From Gemmatimonadota bacterium (GTDB taxonomy: Bacteria > Gemmatimonadota > Gemmatimonadetes > Longimicrobiales > Gaopeijiaceae): a DNA stretch of 47,551 nt. The position numbers and the translations under genes are program-made. Below are positions 33,677 to 41,789 of the stretch, piece after piece. Positions within the stretch are counted from its first letter, which is position 1. The number at the start of each line of letters is the position of its first letter. Where the stretch lies: positions 1-47,551 of the forward strand of contig JAPPGM010000009.1 in assembly GCA_028874995.1 (NCBI GenBank), written 5' to 3'. The notes below the pieces were generated by a model. That model was given only the letters and a program-made list of their open reading frames with translations, had not been told where the DNA came from and made no database searches.

Positions 33677-34879
33677 ATGAGAATCCATCCACGATCGCTG
33701 CCGACGCTCCTTGCGGCCACCCTGGCCGGCGCCTGTGCCGAGGGAGATCCCAACACCGACGCCGGCGACCTCAACACCACCTTCGATACCGTGGGCGGCG
33801 TCATCCGTGTCGCCAACTCCGGCACCCCACCCGAGTGGGAGCTCACCCCTGTCGTCTCGATCGGCCCCAAGTCGGTGACGGAAGAGGAGACGCCCGACGA
33901 GTTCGGGGGGGTAACGGCAATCGCTCTGGGCCCCGAGGGGACCGTGTTCGTCGCGGATGCCGTAAACCGCGAGATCCGTGTCTTCGGTCTGGACGGGTCA
34001 CACATCCGCACCTTCGGGCGGGCCGGTGAAGGGCCCGGTGAGTTCGGGAGCATCTACTCCATCGCCTGGGTTGGTGACCGCCTTCTCACCTACGACCCTT
34101 CGCTGGGCCGGATCGGAGAATTCTCCCTCACCGGCGAATGGCTGGGCCAGAGGAGAACCGCGGGAAGTGTGAGCGGATCACCGACCTTCATGCGCTTCTT
34201 CCCCGTCGGCCCAGACGAGGCGTTTCGCCTTGCGCTCGGCGGTCGATTCCTCTGGGTTGGCCTTGACAGTCGCGGAGACACGGGCGACTCCCTGTCCTTG
34301 GTGAGCGCCCCGGAGGACCTCCCCGGCCTGGTCGAGACCATCAGGTGCGAGTGGGACGGGGGCAGCGGCTTCTACCCACACACCTCCGCGGCGAAGCATG
34401 TGCAGCACCCGGCTTCCGGTGGCGTCATGTATTCCGCCTGGGGGTACTTCTACAGCGTCGCCGTTACGCGGGGCGATGGCGACACTCTACGGGTGATCGA
34501 GCGCACACTTCCGACCGAGCCCATTTCGGACGAGAGGTGGGCCGCCGGAAGTGCGGAATTCGAGCAATCCCGGGAGCGGTTTCAGTTTTCAGACGCCGAC
34601 TGCAACCCCCGCAGCTACAACCGGCCGGACCGCAGCTCCTTCATCAACGAGATCTTCGTTTCCACCGACGGCAAGCTGTGGGTTGACGTGATACGCGACG
34701 CCGGCAACCGCTGGGAATTCTTCGATCGAGAGGGGAGGCTGCTCGGCGGCGTACCCGCCGTCCCCTACAAGGAGCGTACCGTCCCCGTTTTCCACGGGGA
34801 CTACCTTGCAACGATCCGCCGGGACGACCTCGACCTGGACCACGTCGACGTGTGGCGCCTGGAGCGGGTGGGGCGGTAG
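33677..34879 (+). CDS. 6-bladed beta-propeller lipoprotein, subfamily B
   Basis: 400 residues from ATG 33677, which gives a compact signal peptide (LPTLLAATLAGAC, Cys at 20). ACGGAG lies about ten bases upstream. Subfamily B features: TTFDTVGGVIRVANSG, WELTPVVSIGPKSV, REIRVFGLDGSHIRTFGRAG followed by EGPGEF, the paired Cys at TIRCEWDGG and DADCNPRSY, and the terminal DDLDLDHVDVWRLERVGR. It is the closest relative of the next gene, with long identical blocks such as VPAVPYKERTVPVF. A 152-base gap rich in short GC palindromes separates them. Confidence 0.82.
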   Translation: MRIHPRSLPTLLAATLAGACAEGDPNTDAGDLNTTFDTVGGVIRVANSGTPPEWELTPVVSIGPKSVTEEETPDEFGGVTAIALGPEGTVFVADAVNREIRVFGLDGSHIRTFGRAGEGPGEFGSIYSIAWVGDRLLTYDPSLGRIGEFSLTGEWLGQRRTAGSVSGSPTFMRFFPVGPDEAFRLALGGRFLWVGLDSRGDTGDSLSLVSAPEDLPGLVETIRCEWDGGSGFYPHTSAAKHVQHPASGGVMYSAWGYFYSVAVTRGDGDTLRVIERTLPTEPISDERWAAGSAEFEQSRERFQFSDADCNPRSYNRPDRSSFINEIFVSTDGKLWVDVIRDAGNRWEFFDREGRLLGGVPAVPYKERTVPVFHGDYLATIRRDDLDLDHVDVWRLERVGR

Positions 34880-35031
34880 AACTCCCCGAACCCGGGGCTC
34901 CGCACCCCGTGCAACCCCCGGAACCGTTTCCGTTGTCCAGGAAACAAGGCCCGGCGCCCGGCCGTAGGAGAGGGCGCTGGGCACGGCCAACCGGTCCGGA
35001 CGCCGTCCCACGACCAGATGGAGTCACGAGA

Positions 35032-36264
35032 ATGCTCTCCCGCGATCGTTCGCCAAGCGTCCCCCCATCCCCCTTCCCCTCCATCCTCGCGGCCACCTTG
35101 GCCGTCGCCTGCGCTCAGGGAGATTCGACCACCGGGATCGGCGACCACACCACCACATTCGACACCGTGGGTGGCATCATCCACGTCACCAACGCCGGCA
35201 CCCCGCCCGAATGGCGCCTCGCCCCCGTCGTCTCGATCGGCCCCACGTCGGTGACGGAACAGGAGACGCCCGAGGAGTTCGGCCATGTCAGCTCCGCCGC
35301 CCTCGGCCCCGAAGGGACCGTCTTCGTGGCGGACGCCGCCAACCGCGAGATCCGCGTCTTCGGTCTGGACGGGACGCACCTGCGCACCTTCGGACGACAG
35401 GGCGAGGGGCCCGGTGAGTTCCAGAGCATCTATTCCATCGCGTGGGTCGGGGACCGGCTCCTCACCTTCGACCCACCCCTGGGCCGCATCGGCGAATTCT
35501 CGGCGGAGGGGGAGTGGCTTGGCCAGCGGAGGACGACCGCGGGCTGGACCGGCTCATCCGCCTTGCTGCGGTTCTATCCCGTCGGTCCAAACGAGGTCTT
35601 TCGCTATGCTCTCGGTCCGGACCTCGAATCTCTCTGGGTGGGCCACCACAGCGGCGGAGACACGGGAGACACCCTGCCTCGCTTGCGGCCACGGACTGAG
35701 GATCTGCCGGGCGCGACCCCGGGCATTACCTGCGAGTGGGAAGGTGGATTCGGCTACTACCCGCACACGGTCGGGGCGAAGTTCGTGCAGCACCCGGGGT
35801 CCGGCGGAGTCGTCTACTCCGCGTGGGGGTACTTCTACCGCATCGCCGTCACCACGGTCGGCGGGGACACCCTGCGGGTGATCGAGCGTGACCTGCCGGC
35901 CGAACCGGTCCCGGACGAGGAATGGGACGCCGGAAGTGCCGATTTCGAGGACCTTCGCGAGCGGAGACCGGAAGCTTCCTGCAACCCCCGGAGCTACACC
36001 CGGCCGGATCGCCGACCCTTCATCGAAGAGCTCTTCATCGCCCCTGACGGCAAGCTCTGGGTCGACGTGATCCGCGCCGCAGGCAACCGCTGGGAGTTTT
36101 TCGATGCGGAGGGCAGGCTGCTCGGCAGCGTTCCCGCCGTCCCGTACAAAGAGCGTACGGTTCCCGTTTTCCGTGGGAACTACCTCGTGACGATTCGCCG
36201 GGACGACCTGGATCTGGACCACGTGGACGTATGGCGGCTGGAGCGGGTGGGCGCCTCCAGGTAG
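35032..36264 (+). CDS. 6-bladed beta-propeller lipoprotein, subfamily B
   Basis: 410 residues from ATG 35032, with GGAG eight bases upstream. The signal peptide ends LAVAC (Cys at 27). It reproduces the previous gene almost motif for motif: TTFDTVGGIIHVTNAG, VVSIGPTSVTEQETPEEFGH, TFGRQGEGPGEFQSIYSIAW, the Cys pair at GITCEWEGG and EASCNPRSY, and WGYFYRIAV. The tandem pair probably arose by recent duplication. It ends ten bases before the convergent lipase-like gene. The role is unknown; lipidation implies a periplasm- or surface-facing propeller. Confidence 0.83.
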   Translation: MLSRDRSPSVPPSPFPSILAATLAVACAQGDSTTGIGDHTTTFDTVGGIIHVTNAGTPPEWRLAPVVSIGPTSVTEQETPEEFGHVSSAALGPEGTVFVADAANREIRVFGLDGTHLRTFGRQGEGPGEFQSIYSIAWVGDRLLTFDPPLGRIGEFSAEGEWLGQRRTTAGWTGSSALLRFYPVGPNEVFRYALGPDLESLWVGHHSGGDTGDTLPRLRPRTEDLPGATPGITCEWEGGFGYYPHTVGAKFVQHPGSGGVVYSAWGYFYRIAVTTVGGDTLRVIERDLPAEPVPDEEWDAGSADFEDLRERRPEASCNPRSYTRPDRRPFIEELFIAPDGKLWVDVIRAAGNRWEFFDAEGRLLGSVPAVPYKERTVPVFRGNYLVTIRRDDLDLDHVDVWRLERVGASR

Positions 36265-36274
36265 GAATGTTCGG

Positions 36275-36991
36275 TCAGCCCTGTCCCTCCCCGAATCCAC
36301 CCGTCCGCAGGAACCGGATCACCGCGTTGGCCGTATGCCGGCTGTTCGCGATGAAGGCGTGGGACCGGGGCAGCACGAGCATCGGAACATCGCCGATGCT
36401 GGCCTGTTCGATGCTCACGATTCCGTCGTCGGGACCCGGTATTGCGGGAGGGCCGATCGGCTGGGTGCTGCGGTTGCCGGCGATGATCCCCACTTCGTAG
36501 TCGGGGAGCGGGAGGGTGGCCGGGAGGTCCGTGGCGTCGGTCCCGAGTGCGCGTCCGACCGGCCCGAGCATGTCCGACCCGAGCTGCATCTCGTTCAGCC
36601 AGTCCACAAACAGACTCCCCTGATTGGGCGGCGCGAGGAGCACGACCCTTCCGAGCGAATCCGGACGCTGCTCCGCCAGGTACCCACGGATGACCAGAGC
36701 ACCCAGCGAGTGTCCCACGAAGTGGACCCTGGACGCTTCGGAGCAGCACTGCCGGACGGTTTCGCCCAGAGTGGCCATTTGTTCGGCGAACGGCGCGGTG
36801 CGTGATGGATACTCGGCGATGGTGACCTGGTAGCCGGCCCACTTCAGCCGCTGGCTCAGGATCAGCATCGAGGACGGCGAACGGCCCAGGCCGTGGACGA
36901 GCACCACGGCTTCATGGTGCGCCTCCGGGCCTCCCCCGCACCCCGTGAGAGGGAGCCCGAGCGCCAGACTCAACAACCATTCCTTCTTCAT
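36275..36991 (-). CDS. Lipase-like alpha/beta-hydrolase lipoprotein
   Basis: 238 residues from the ATG at 36991, which begins MKKEWLLSLALGLPLTGC, a textbook lipoprotein signal; the frame extends further upstream but without signal-like sequence. The fold starts VVLVHGLGRSPSSML, the oxyanion HG motif. The nucleophile elbow is HFVGHSLGALVIRGYL (GHSLG). The acid is probably in PGPDDGIVSIEQ and the His in LPRSHAFIANSRH. It resembles the small lipase/PGAP1-like esterases that hydrolyse acyl esters or act on envelope lipids. Divergent from the methyltransferase gene. Confidence 0.85.
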   Translation of the reverse strand: MKKEWLLSLALGLPLTGCGGGPEAHHEAVVLVHGLGRSPSSMLILSQRLKWAGYQVTIAEYPSRTAPFAEQMATLGETVRQCCSEASRVHFVGHSLGALVIRGYLAEQRPDSLGRVVLLAPPNQGSLFVDWLNEMQLGSDMLGPVGRALGTDATDLPATLPLPDYEVGIIAGNRSTQPIGPPAIPGPDDGIVSIEQASIGDVPMLVLPRSHAFIANSRHTANAVIRFLRTGGFGEGQG

Positions 36992-37129
36992 GACATCCGC
37001 TCGTACCCCGGTGGCGGCGAAAGGATCGATGGTGTCTCGGCCCTTGCCTCCGGTCTTCCAACGCCACTCGGAGATTGTCAGGACCGGCGGGCCCGGACAA
37101 GGTCTGGCAGTCCCTTGCCAGTACCGGCA

Positions 37130-37177
37130 CCTCACCACTTCCATCCTCATTCTTTTTGTCCGAGGATGCCGGTGAGG
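37130..37177 (+). promoter_or_regulatory. Nested inverted repeat in the leader of the methyltransferase gene
   Basis: Outer arms CCTCACC (37130-37136) and GGTGAGG (37171-37177) enclose perfect inner arms CATCCTC (37142-37148) and GAGGATG (37162-37168), with a T-rich 13-base loop. It ends 15 bases before the ATG, so as RNA it could affect translation. Its role is unknown. Confidence 0.45.
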
Positions 37178-37192
37178 CTGTAGATTGACCCC

Positions 37193-37696
37193 ATGAAATC
37201 CGCGCTCATCAAGGGTATCGTCCTCTTCCCCGGGACGGTTCTCGTGTTCGTTCCCTCGCTGATCCTATGGCTTTCGGCCGAATCTCCCGTGGCCAGTGCC
37301 CCTGCGGAACGCGCGGAAGGGAGGTTCTGGATTGGCCTGGTGCTGGCTTTGGCCGGCCTCATGCTCGCCATGTGGACGGCACGCCTGTTCCTGACCCTCG
37401 GCCGGGGCACCCCCGCACCCTGGGCACCGCCCCGGAAGCTGGTCGTCGCCGGCCCATACCGCCACCTCCGCAACCCGATGATCACGGGCGTCCTCCTCAT
37501 GCTCGCAGCCGGGTCGCTTCTCTTCGGTTCATGGCCGATCGTGGGGTGGATGCTCGCCTTCTTTCTTGTCCACGGAGTCTACCTGGCGCGGATGGAGGAG
37601 CCGGGCCTCGAGCGCCGGTTCGGCGAGGACTACCGGCGCTACAAGGCGAACGTCCCGCGTTGGATCCCTCGCGTATCGCCGTGGGACCCGTCCTGA
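37193..37696 (+). CDS. Isoprenylcysteine carboxyl methyltransferase (ICMT)/PEMT-family membrane protein
   Basis: 167 residues with about four membrane spans (IVLFPGTVLVFVPSLILW, FWIGLVLALAGLMLAMW, and two near 105-140). The family signature is intact: VVAGPYRHLRNPMITGVLLM for SAM binding, and the C-terminal EEPGLERRFGEDYRRYKANV then PRWIPR. Bacterial members methylate unknown small or lipid substrates, since true prenylcysteine targets are absent in bacteria. It is monocistronic, about 100 bases before the M14 peptidase gene. Confidence 0.88.
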   Translation: MKSALIKGIVLFPGTVLVFVPSLILWLSAESPVASAPAERAEGRFWIGLVLALAGLMLAMWTARLFLTLGRGTPAPWAPPRKLVVAGPYRHLRNPMITGVLLMLAAGSLLFGSWPIVGWMLAFFLVHGVYLARMEEPGLERRFGEDYRRYKANVPRWIPRVSPWDPS

Positions 37697-37795
37697 CGAA
37701 TCAAGAGTGGGACGAGTTCGGGTCTGGCGACTCGGCGGGTTGACCCGCTAGCCTTGGTCGAAAGTTCCGCCCTGCCTGCATCAAGGAAGAGCCCG

Positions 37796-40759
37796 ATGAA
37801 GTCGTTCCGACGCCCCACGCCCCCCCTCCCCGCCACCATCCTCGCGCTCCTCGCGACGGCGCTCCCCGCCTCCGCCCAGCAGCCCCTCGACGAGGAGTAC
37901 ACCGCGCTCATCCGCGAATACACCACGGAGACCTTCTTCTCCACTCCCCTCGTCGACCACCTCCCCTTCAGCGAGACGGTGCCGACCCCCCTCGACCACC
38001 TCGGCCACATCTCCGGCGCGCCCGACATCCTGAGCTACCCCGACGAGGTGCACTCGTACATGCGCGCGCTGGCCGCCGCCTCGCCCCGTGTCGAGGTCTT
38101 CACGATCGGCACCTCCGAGGAGGGCCGCGAGATGATCCTGGTCGTGATCAGCTCCGAGGAGACGATCGCGGCGCTGGAGGCGAACAAGGCCGCCCTGCGC
38201 GCGCTGGCCGACCCCCGCGTGACCACCCCCGGGCAGGCCGCCGAACTCATCGCCACCACGAAGCCCGCCTACTGGTCAGCGGGCGCGATCCACTCCCCCG
38301 AGACCGGGTCGCCCGAGATGTTCATGGAGCTGGCCTACCGGCTCGCGGTGGGCGAGAGCGACTTCATCCGCGAGATCCGAGACAACCTCGTCTACATGAT
38401 CACGCCGGTGGTCGAGCCCGACGGGCGGGCCAAGGTTGTCGACCTGCACATGGGCAAGCGCAGGGATCCCGACGCCAACCTGCCGACGCGGCCGCTCTAC
38501 TGGGGCAAGTACGTCGCGCACGACAACAACCGGGACAACATCGGCCAGTCGCTCGCGCTCTCCCGCGCGATCACCCGCACCTATATCGAGTACCGCCCTA
38601 CCGTCTTCCACGACCACCACGAGTCGGCCTCGCACCTCTACACCTCGACCGGGCGCGGCCCCTACAACGCGTGGCTGGACCCGATCGTCATCAACGAGTG
38701 GAACCGCCTCGCCTACAAGGAAGTAAAGGACATGACGGCGTACGGGGTCCCCGGCGTCTACACCTTCGATTTCTACGACGGCTGGGGCGCCAACTACATG
38801 ATGTGGGTGGCGCACATGCGCAACTCGATCGGGCGCTTCTACGAGACGCAGGGTGCGGGGGACGCGTCGACCCGCATCATCCGGTCGAACGTGCAGCGTC
38901 AGTGGCACAGGCCGAGCACGCCGCTACGCGAGGTTGTCTGGGGGATTCGCAACAACGTCAACCTGCAACAGAGCGCGGTGCTGATCGCCATGCACGAGGT
39001 TGCGGCCAACCGCGAGGAATTCCTGCACAACTTCTACCAGAAATCCGCGCGCTCGGTGGCGAAGGCGCACAACGAGGGACCCGCCGCCTACGTCCTGCCC
39101 GCCGACGATCCGCGCCCCGGCCAGCAGGCGCGCCTCCTCAAGGTCATGGAGGACCACGGCTTCGAGGTGCACCGCGCGGACGAGGAGATCGAGATCGGCG
39201 AGACGGTCTACCCCGAGGGCAGTTACGTGGTGCGGATGGACCAGCCGTTCTCGCGCGGCGCCGACATGCTGCTCGACAAGCAGTACTACAATCCTGACGA
39301 TCCGCGCCCATACGACGACGCGGGTTGGACGATCGGCCCGCTCTTCAACGCGCAGACCGTGCGGGTGGAGGACACCGCGATCCTGGATGCCGACATGACC
39401 CTCGTTCCCACCGTGACGGTCGAGGGCGGGGTCGAGGGGCGCGGCGGCACCTACCTGATCAACTACAACGCCGACAACACGCTGGCCCAGTTCCGCTTCG
39501 CCCACGACGATCTGGTCATACACGCGGCCCGGGCCGACTTCACCGAGGACGACCGCGAGTTCAACGCGGGCACCTTCGTGATCCGCGAGGAGGACAACGC
39601 GGGGGTGGATCTGTCCGGGGTCCTCGACCGCGCGGGCGCCGAGTATGGATTTACCGCCTACCGGACCCGCAGCGACCTCGAGGTCCCTGTGCATCAGACC
39701 CGCACCCCCCGCATCGCGGTCATGCACACCTGGACGCGCACCCAGGACGAAGGGTGGCTCCGGATCGGACTCGACGAGTACGGGATTCCCTACGACTACA
39801 TCTCGGTGCACGACGTGCGCGACAACGAGCGGCTCATCGACAACTGGGACGTGATCGTGATGGGTCAGAACCGCGGCAACGCGCTGAGTGTGGTGCGCGG
39901 ACTCCAGGGCGACGATCCCGTCCCGTGGAAGGCCACCGAGCTCACGCCCAACATCGGGCGCCAGGCGTCCACCGACGACATGCGCGGGGGACTGGGTCTG
40001 GAAGGCGTGTTGAACCTGAAGAACTTCGTCGAGGCGGGCGGCGTCTTCGTCACGATGGCGGGTGCGTCGCAGTTGCCGATCCACTTCGGGCTGGCGGATG
40101 GCGTCTCGATCCGCACCACGCCGGATCTGTGGGCGCGGGGTGGTGTCTTCGCGACCCGCGTGACCGACGACGAGAGCCCGATCGGGTACGGGTACGACGA
40201 GCTCGGCGTGTCGTTCAACACGGCGCCGGTGTTCGCGACGGGGGGTGGCGGGTTCGGGGGATTCGGGCGGTTCTTTGGTGGTGGTGGTGGGGCGCAGAAC
40301 CGGGGTCCGGGCGACACGACGCGGCGGCGGACGGGGCGGGGTGGGGCGGACGAGCAGGACTACGTGCAGGGCAGGGCGCGGGATATGGGCGAGGCGGGGG
40401 TCGAGGCCTTCCGCGAGACCCAGGAGGAGGACGAGGATGACTCGCCGGGTGGGGGACCTTCAACCGGTCCGGATCGGGTGCGGGTGGTGATGCGGTTCGC
40501 GCAGAGGCCGGAGGATCTGCTGATCAGCGGGGGGCTGCGGAACGGGCGGACGTTGGCGAATGCACCGGCCGTGGTCGATGTCACGCTGGGCGATGGCCAC
40601 GTGGTGCTCTTCTCATTCAATCCGTTCTGGCGCTCGCACACGCACGGGTCGTACGCGCTGCTGTTCAACACGTTGATGCACCATGATGCGCTGTCGGCGG
40701 TGGTGGAGGAGGTGGTGGCGGAGGACGAGGAGGGGGAGCGGGGGCCGCCGGGGCGGTAG
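37796..40759 (+). CDS. Large exported M14-family zinc carboxypeptidase
   Basis: 987 residues with signal peptide (ATILALLATALPASAQ); AAGGAAGAG precedes the ATG. The M14 domain covers about 70-420. Zinc ligands H166 and E169 are in AIHSPETGSPEM (HxxE), and the third His is most likely in FHDHHESASHLY (residues 272-276). The remainder contains a glutamine-amidotransferase-like segment (PRIAVMHTWTRTQDEGWLRI). Near residue 830 there is a Gly-rich low-complexity insertion, then an acidic stretch (QEEDEDDSPGG) before the final strands. Full-length forms of about 900-1000 residues are usual for this Gemmatimonadota/Bacteroidota-type group. Confidence 0.87.
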   Translation: MKSFRRPTPPLPATILALLATALPASAQQPLDEEYTALIREYTTETFFSTPLVDHLPFSETVPTPLDHLGHISGAPDILSYPDEVHSYMRALAAASPRVEVFTIGTSEEGREMILVVISSEETIAALEANKAALRALADPRVTTPGQAAELIATTKPAYWSAGAIHSPETGSPEMFMELAYRLAVGESDFIREIRDNLVYMITPVVEPDGRAKVVDLHMGKRRDPDANLPTRPLYWGKYVAHDNNRDNIGQSLALSRAITRTYIEYRPTVFHDHHESASHLYTSTGRGPYNAWLDPIVINEWNRLAYKEVKDMTAYGVPGVYTFDFYDGWGANYMMWVAHMRNSIGRFYETQGAGDASTRIIRSNVQRQWHRPSTPLREVVWGIRNNVNLQQSAVLIAMHEVAANREEFLHNFYQKSARSVAKAHNEGPAAYVLPADDPRPGQQARLLKVMEDHGFEVHRADEEIEIGETVYPEGSYVVRMDQPFSRGADMLLDKQYYNPDDPRPYDDAGWTIGPLFNAQTVRVEDTAILDADMTLVPTVTVEGGVEGRGGTYLINYNADNTLAQFRFAHDDLVIHAARADFTEDDREFNAGTFVIREEDNAGVDLSGVLDRAGAEYGFTAYRTRSDLEVPVHQTRTPRIAVMHTWTRTQDEGWLRIGLDEYGIPYDYISVHDVRDNERLIDNWDVIVMGQNRGNALSVVRGLQGDDPVPWKATELTPNIGRQASTDDMRGGLGLEGVLNLKNFVEAGGVFVTMAGASQLPIHFGLADGVSIRTTPDLWARGGVFATRVTDDESPIGYGYDELGVSFNTAPVFATGGGGFGGFGRFFGGGGGAQNRGPGDTTRRRTGRGGADEQDYVQGRARDMGEAGVEAFRETQEEDEDDSPGGGPSTGPDRVRVVMRFAQRPEDLLISGGLRNGRTLANAPAVVDVTLGDGHVVLFSFNPFWRSHTHGSYALLFNTLMHHDALSAVVEEVVAEDEEGERGPPGR

Positions 40760-40787
40760 AGGGGATAGGGGAGGATCTACCGGCGGC

Positions 40788-41186
40788 TCAACTGATCGTC
40801 GTGACGAGCCCCGAATCCAGAATATGGCGGTCCTGTGTCAGCAGCGTCGCCCCGAGAATCCGTGCTGTCGCGACGAGAACCCGATCGGCGGAGTCACGGT
40901 GAAAGGAATCGGGCAGGGCCGCCACCTCCGCCGCGATCGCGGGCGAAATCCCGTGCCGCCGAACCAGTGGCGGGGCCACCGCCTTCTCCAGCCATTCGCG
41001 TAGCGGTATCGCGAGCTGGATACGGCCCAGGCTGTGCAGCGTCGCGATCTCCCAGAGCGAGATGTCGGAAACCCGTAGCGGCGAGTTTCCCTGAGCTGCG
41101 TTCAACACGCGTTGCTGCGCCTCCGACAACGGCCCCTCGCCCTGAAGCCACCAGATCAGGACATGCGTGTCCAGCAGCGCGGTCAT
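40788..41186 (-). CDS. PIN-domain toxin (VapC-like)
   Basis: 132-residue PIN protein with LLDTHVLIWWLQG at the start (first Asp), SDISLWEIATL (middle Glu), DSFHRDSADRVLVATARILG (the D and DRxxxA motif) and LLTQDRHILDSG (late acidic residue). All four acidic positions are kept, so it should be an active RNase. It overlaps its antitoxin by four bases. The sequence is the PhoH-independent VapC group that pairs with Phd/YefM antitoxins. It marks the left edge of the toxin/restriction-rich island. Confidence 0.9.
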   Translation of the reverse strand: MTALLDTHVLIWWLQGEGPLSEAQQRVLNAAQGNSPLRVSDISLWEIATLHSLGRIQLAIPLREWLEKAVAPPLVRRHGISPAIAAEVAALPDSFHRDSADRVLVATARILGATLLTQDRHILDSGLVTTIS

Positions 41187-41494
41187 TCGCCGCCCGTCCG
41201 ACGGGATCGCTTGCGGGGAGCGTTGGCATCTCCGCCCGGCTCCTCGATTCCACCCGCGCCCGTCAGGCTGTCCCAGTAGTGCTCCGGCACCACCGGTCCG
41301 ACGATGTCACCCACAACTGTAGCCGTGCCTTTCAGCTCCGATTGCGGATACTTCGATTCGGACTCGCTGGGGGGCCACAGTTCGGCCACAGGTCGACCCC
41401 GTTTGAGAATCACGATGCGTTCACCCGTCTCCCGCACGCGGTCGAGGATCTTCAGGCATCGTGCCTTGAAGTAGGATGCGTTGATCGATTCCAT
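41183..41494 (-). CDS. Phd/YefM-family antitoxin
   Basis: 103-residue antitoxin. The N-terminal INASYFKARCLKILDRVRET then GERIVILKRGRPVAELWPPS is the Phd DNA-binding fold. The C-terminal half is acidic then basic (APRKRSRRTGGE) and would neutralise the PIN toxin encoded by the overlapping gene. There is no ribosome binding site: the ATG comes about six bases after the predicted -10, so transcription should start at or next to it. The operator repeat lies directly before the start codon. Confidence 0.88.
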   Translation of the reverse strand: MESINASYFKARCLKILDRVRETGERIVILKRGRPVAELWPPSESESKYPQSELKGTATVVGDIVGPVVPEHYWDSLTGAGGIEEPGGDANAPRKRSRRTGGE

Positions 41495-41529
41495 ATGACT
41501 AGTCTCGGTGACTGGTCATGTTTTGTCAA
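41495..41529 (-). promoter_or_regulatory. Promoter and operator of the phd/PIN operon
   Basis: On the minus strand TTGACA (41524-41529) is a perfect -35, followed after 17 bases by GAGACT (41501-41506) as a weak -10. An inverted repeat, ATGACTAGTC and GACTGGTCAT with one mismatch, covers 41495-41519, overlapping the spacer, the -10 and the predicted start. Binding by the antitoxin there would shut the operon off. Confidence 0.6.
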
Positions 41530-41642
41530 GTGTTCCGCATGGGTCGACGAAGGTGTACCGCACCGCACTGCCGGTCGTATTTTGGTTGGGATCCGCTTCC
41601 ACGATTCCGAACGACGCAACGGAAAGGTAGACAGGGCCGAAG

Positions 41643-41789
41643 ATGGCCGGCAGACAAGCTGACAGCGGAGCCACGACCGGCTACGAGGCCGGGTTGTGGG
41701 CGATGGCCGACGCGCTTCGCGGCTCGATGGATTCCGCCGAGAATCGAGACGGGTACATTCTGCTGGGATTCGGGGGACGGGGACCGTGA
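41643..41789 (+). pseudogene. N-terminal remnant of a type I restriction methylase (HsdM)
   Basis: A 48-codon open frame. Its central part, [18 protein letters not shown], matches the very start of HsdM proteins, which typically read LWxMADxLRGxMDxAEYKHVV and continue for about 450 residues. Here the frame leaves the family after AEN and stops at 41789. The final four bases overlap the GTG of the HEPN gene. The rest of hsdM, and hsdS and hsdR, are missing. It cannot be a functional methylase. Confidence 0.6.

Noticed and set aside
34880..35031. Short GC palindromes between two propeller genes as a regulatory element
   Set aside because: Several short stems (such as CCCCG/CGGGG) are expected by chance at this base composition; no longer structure was found.
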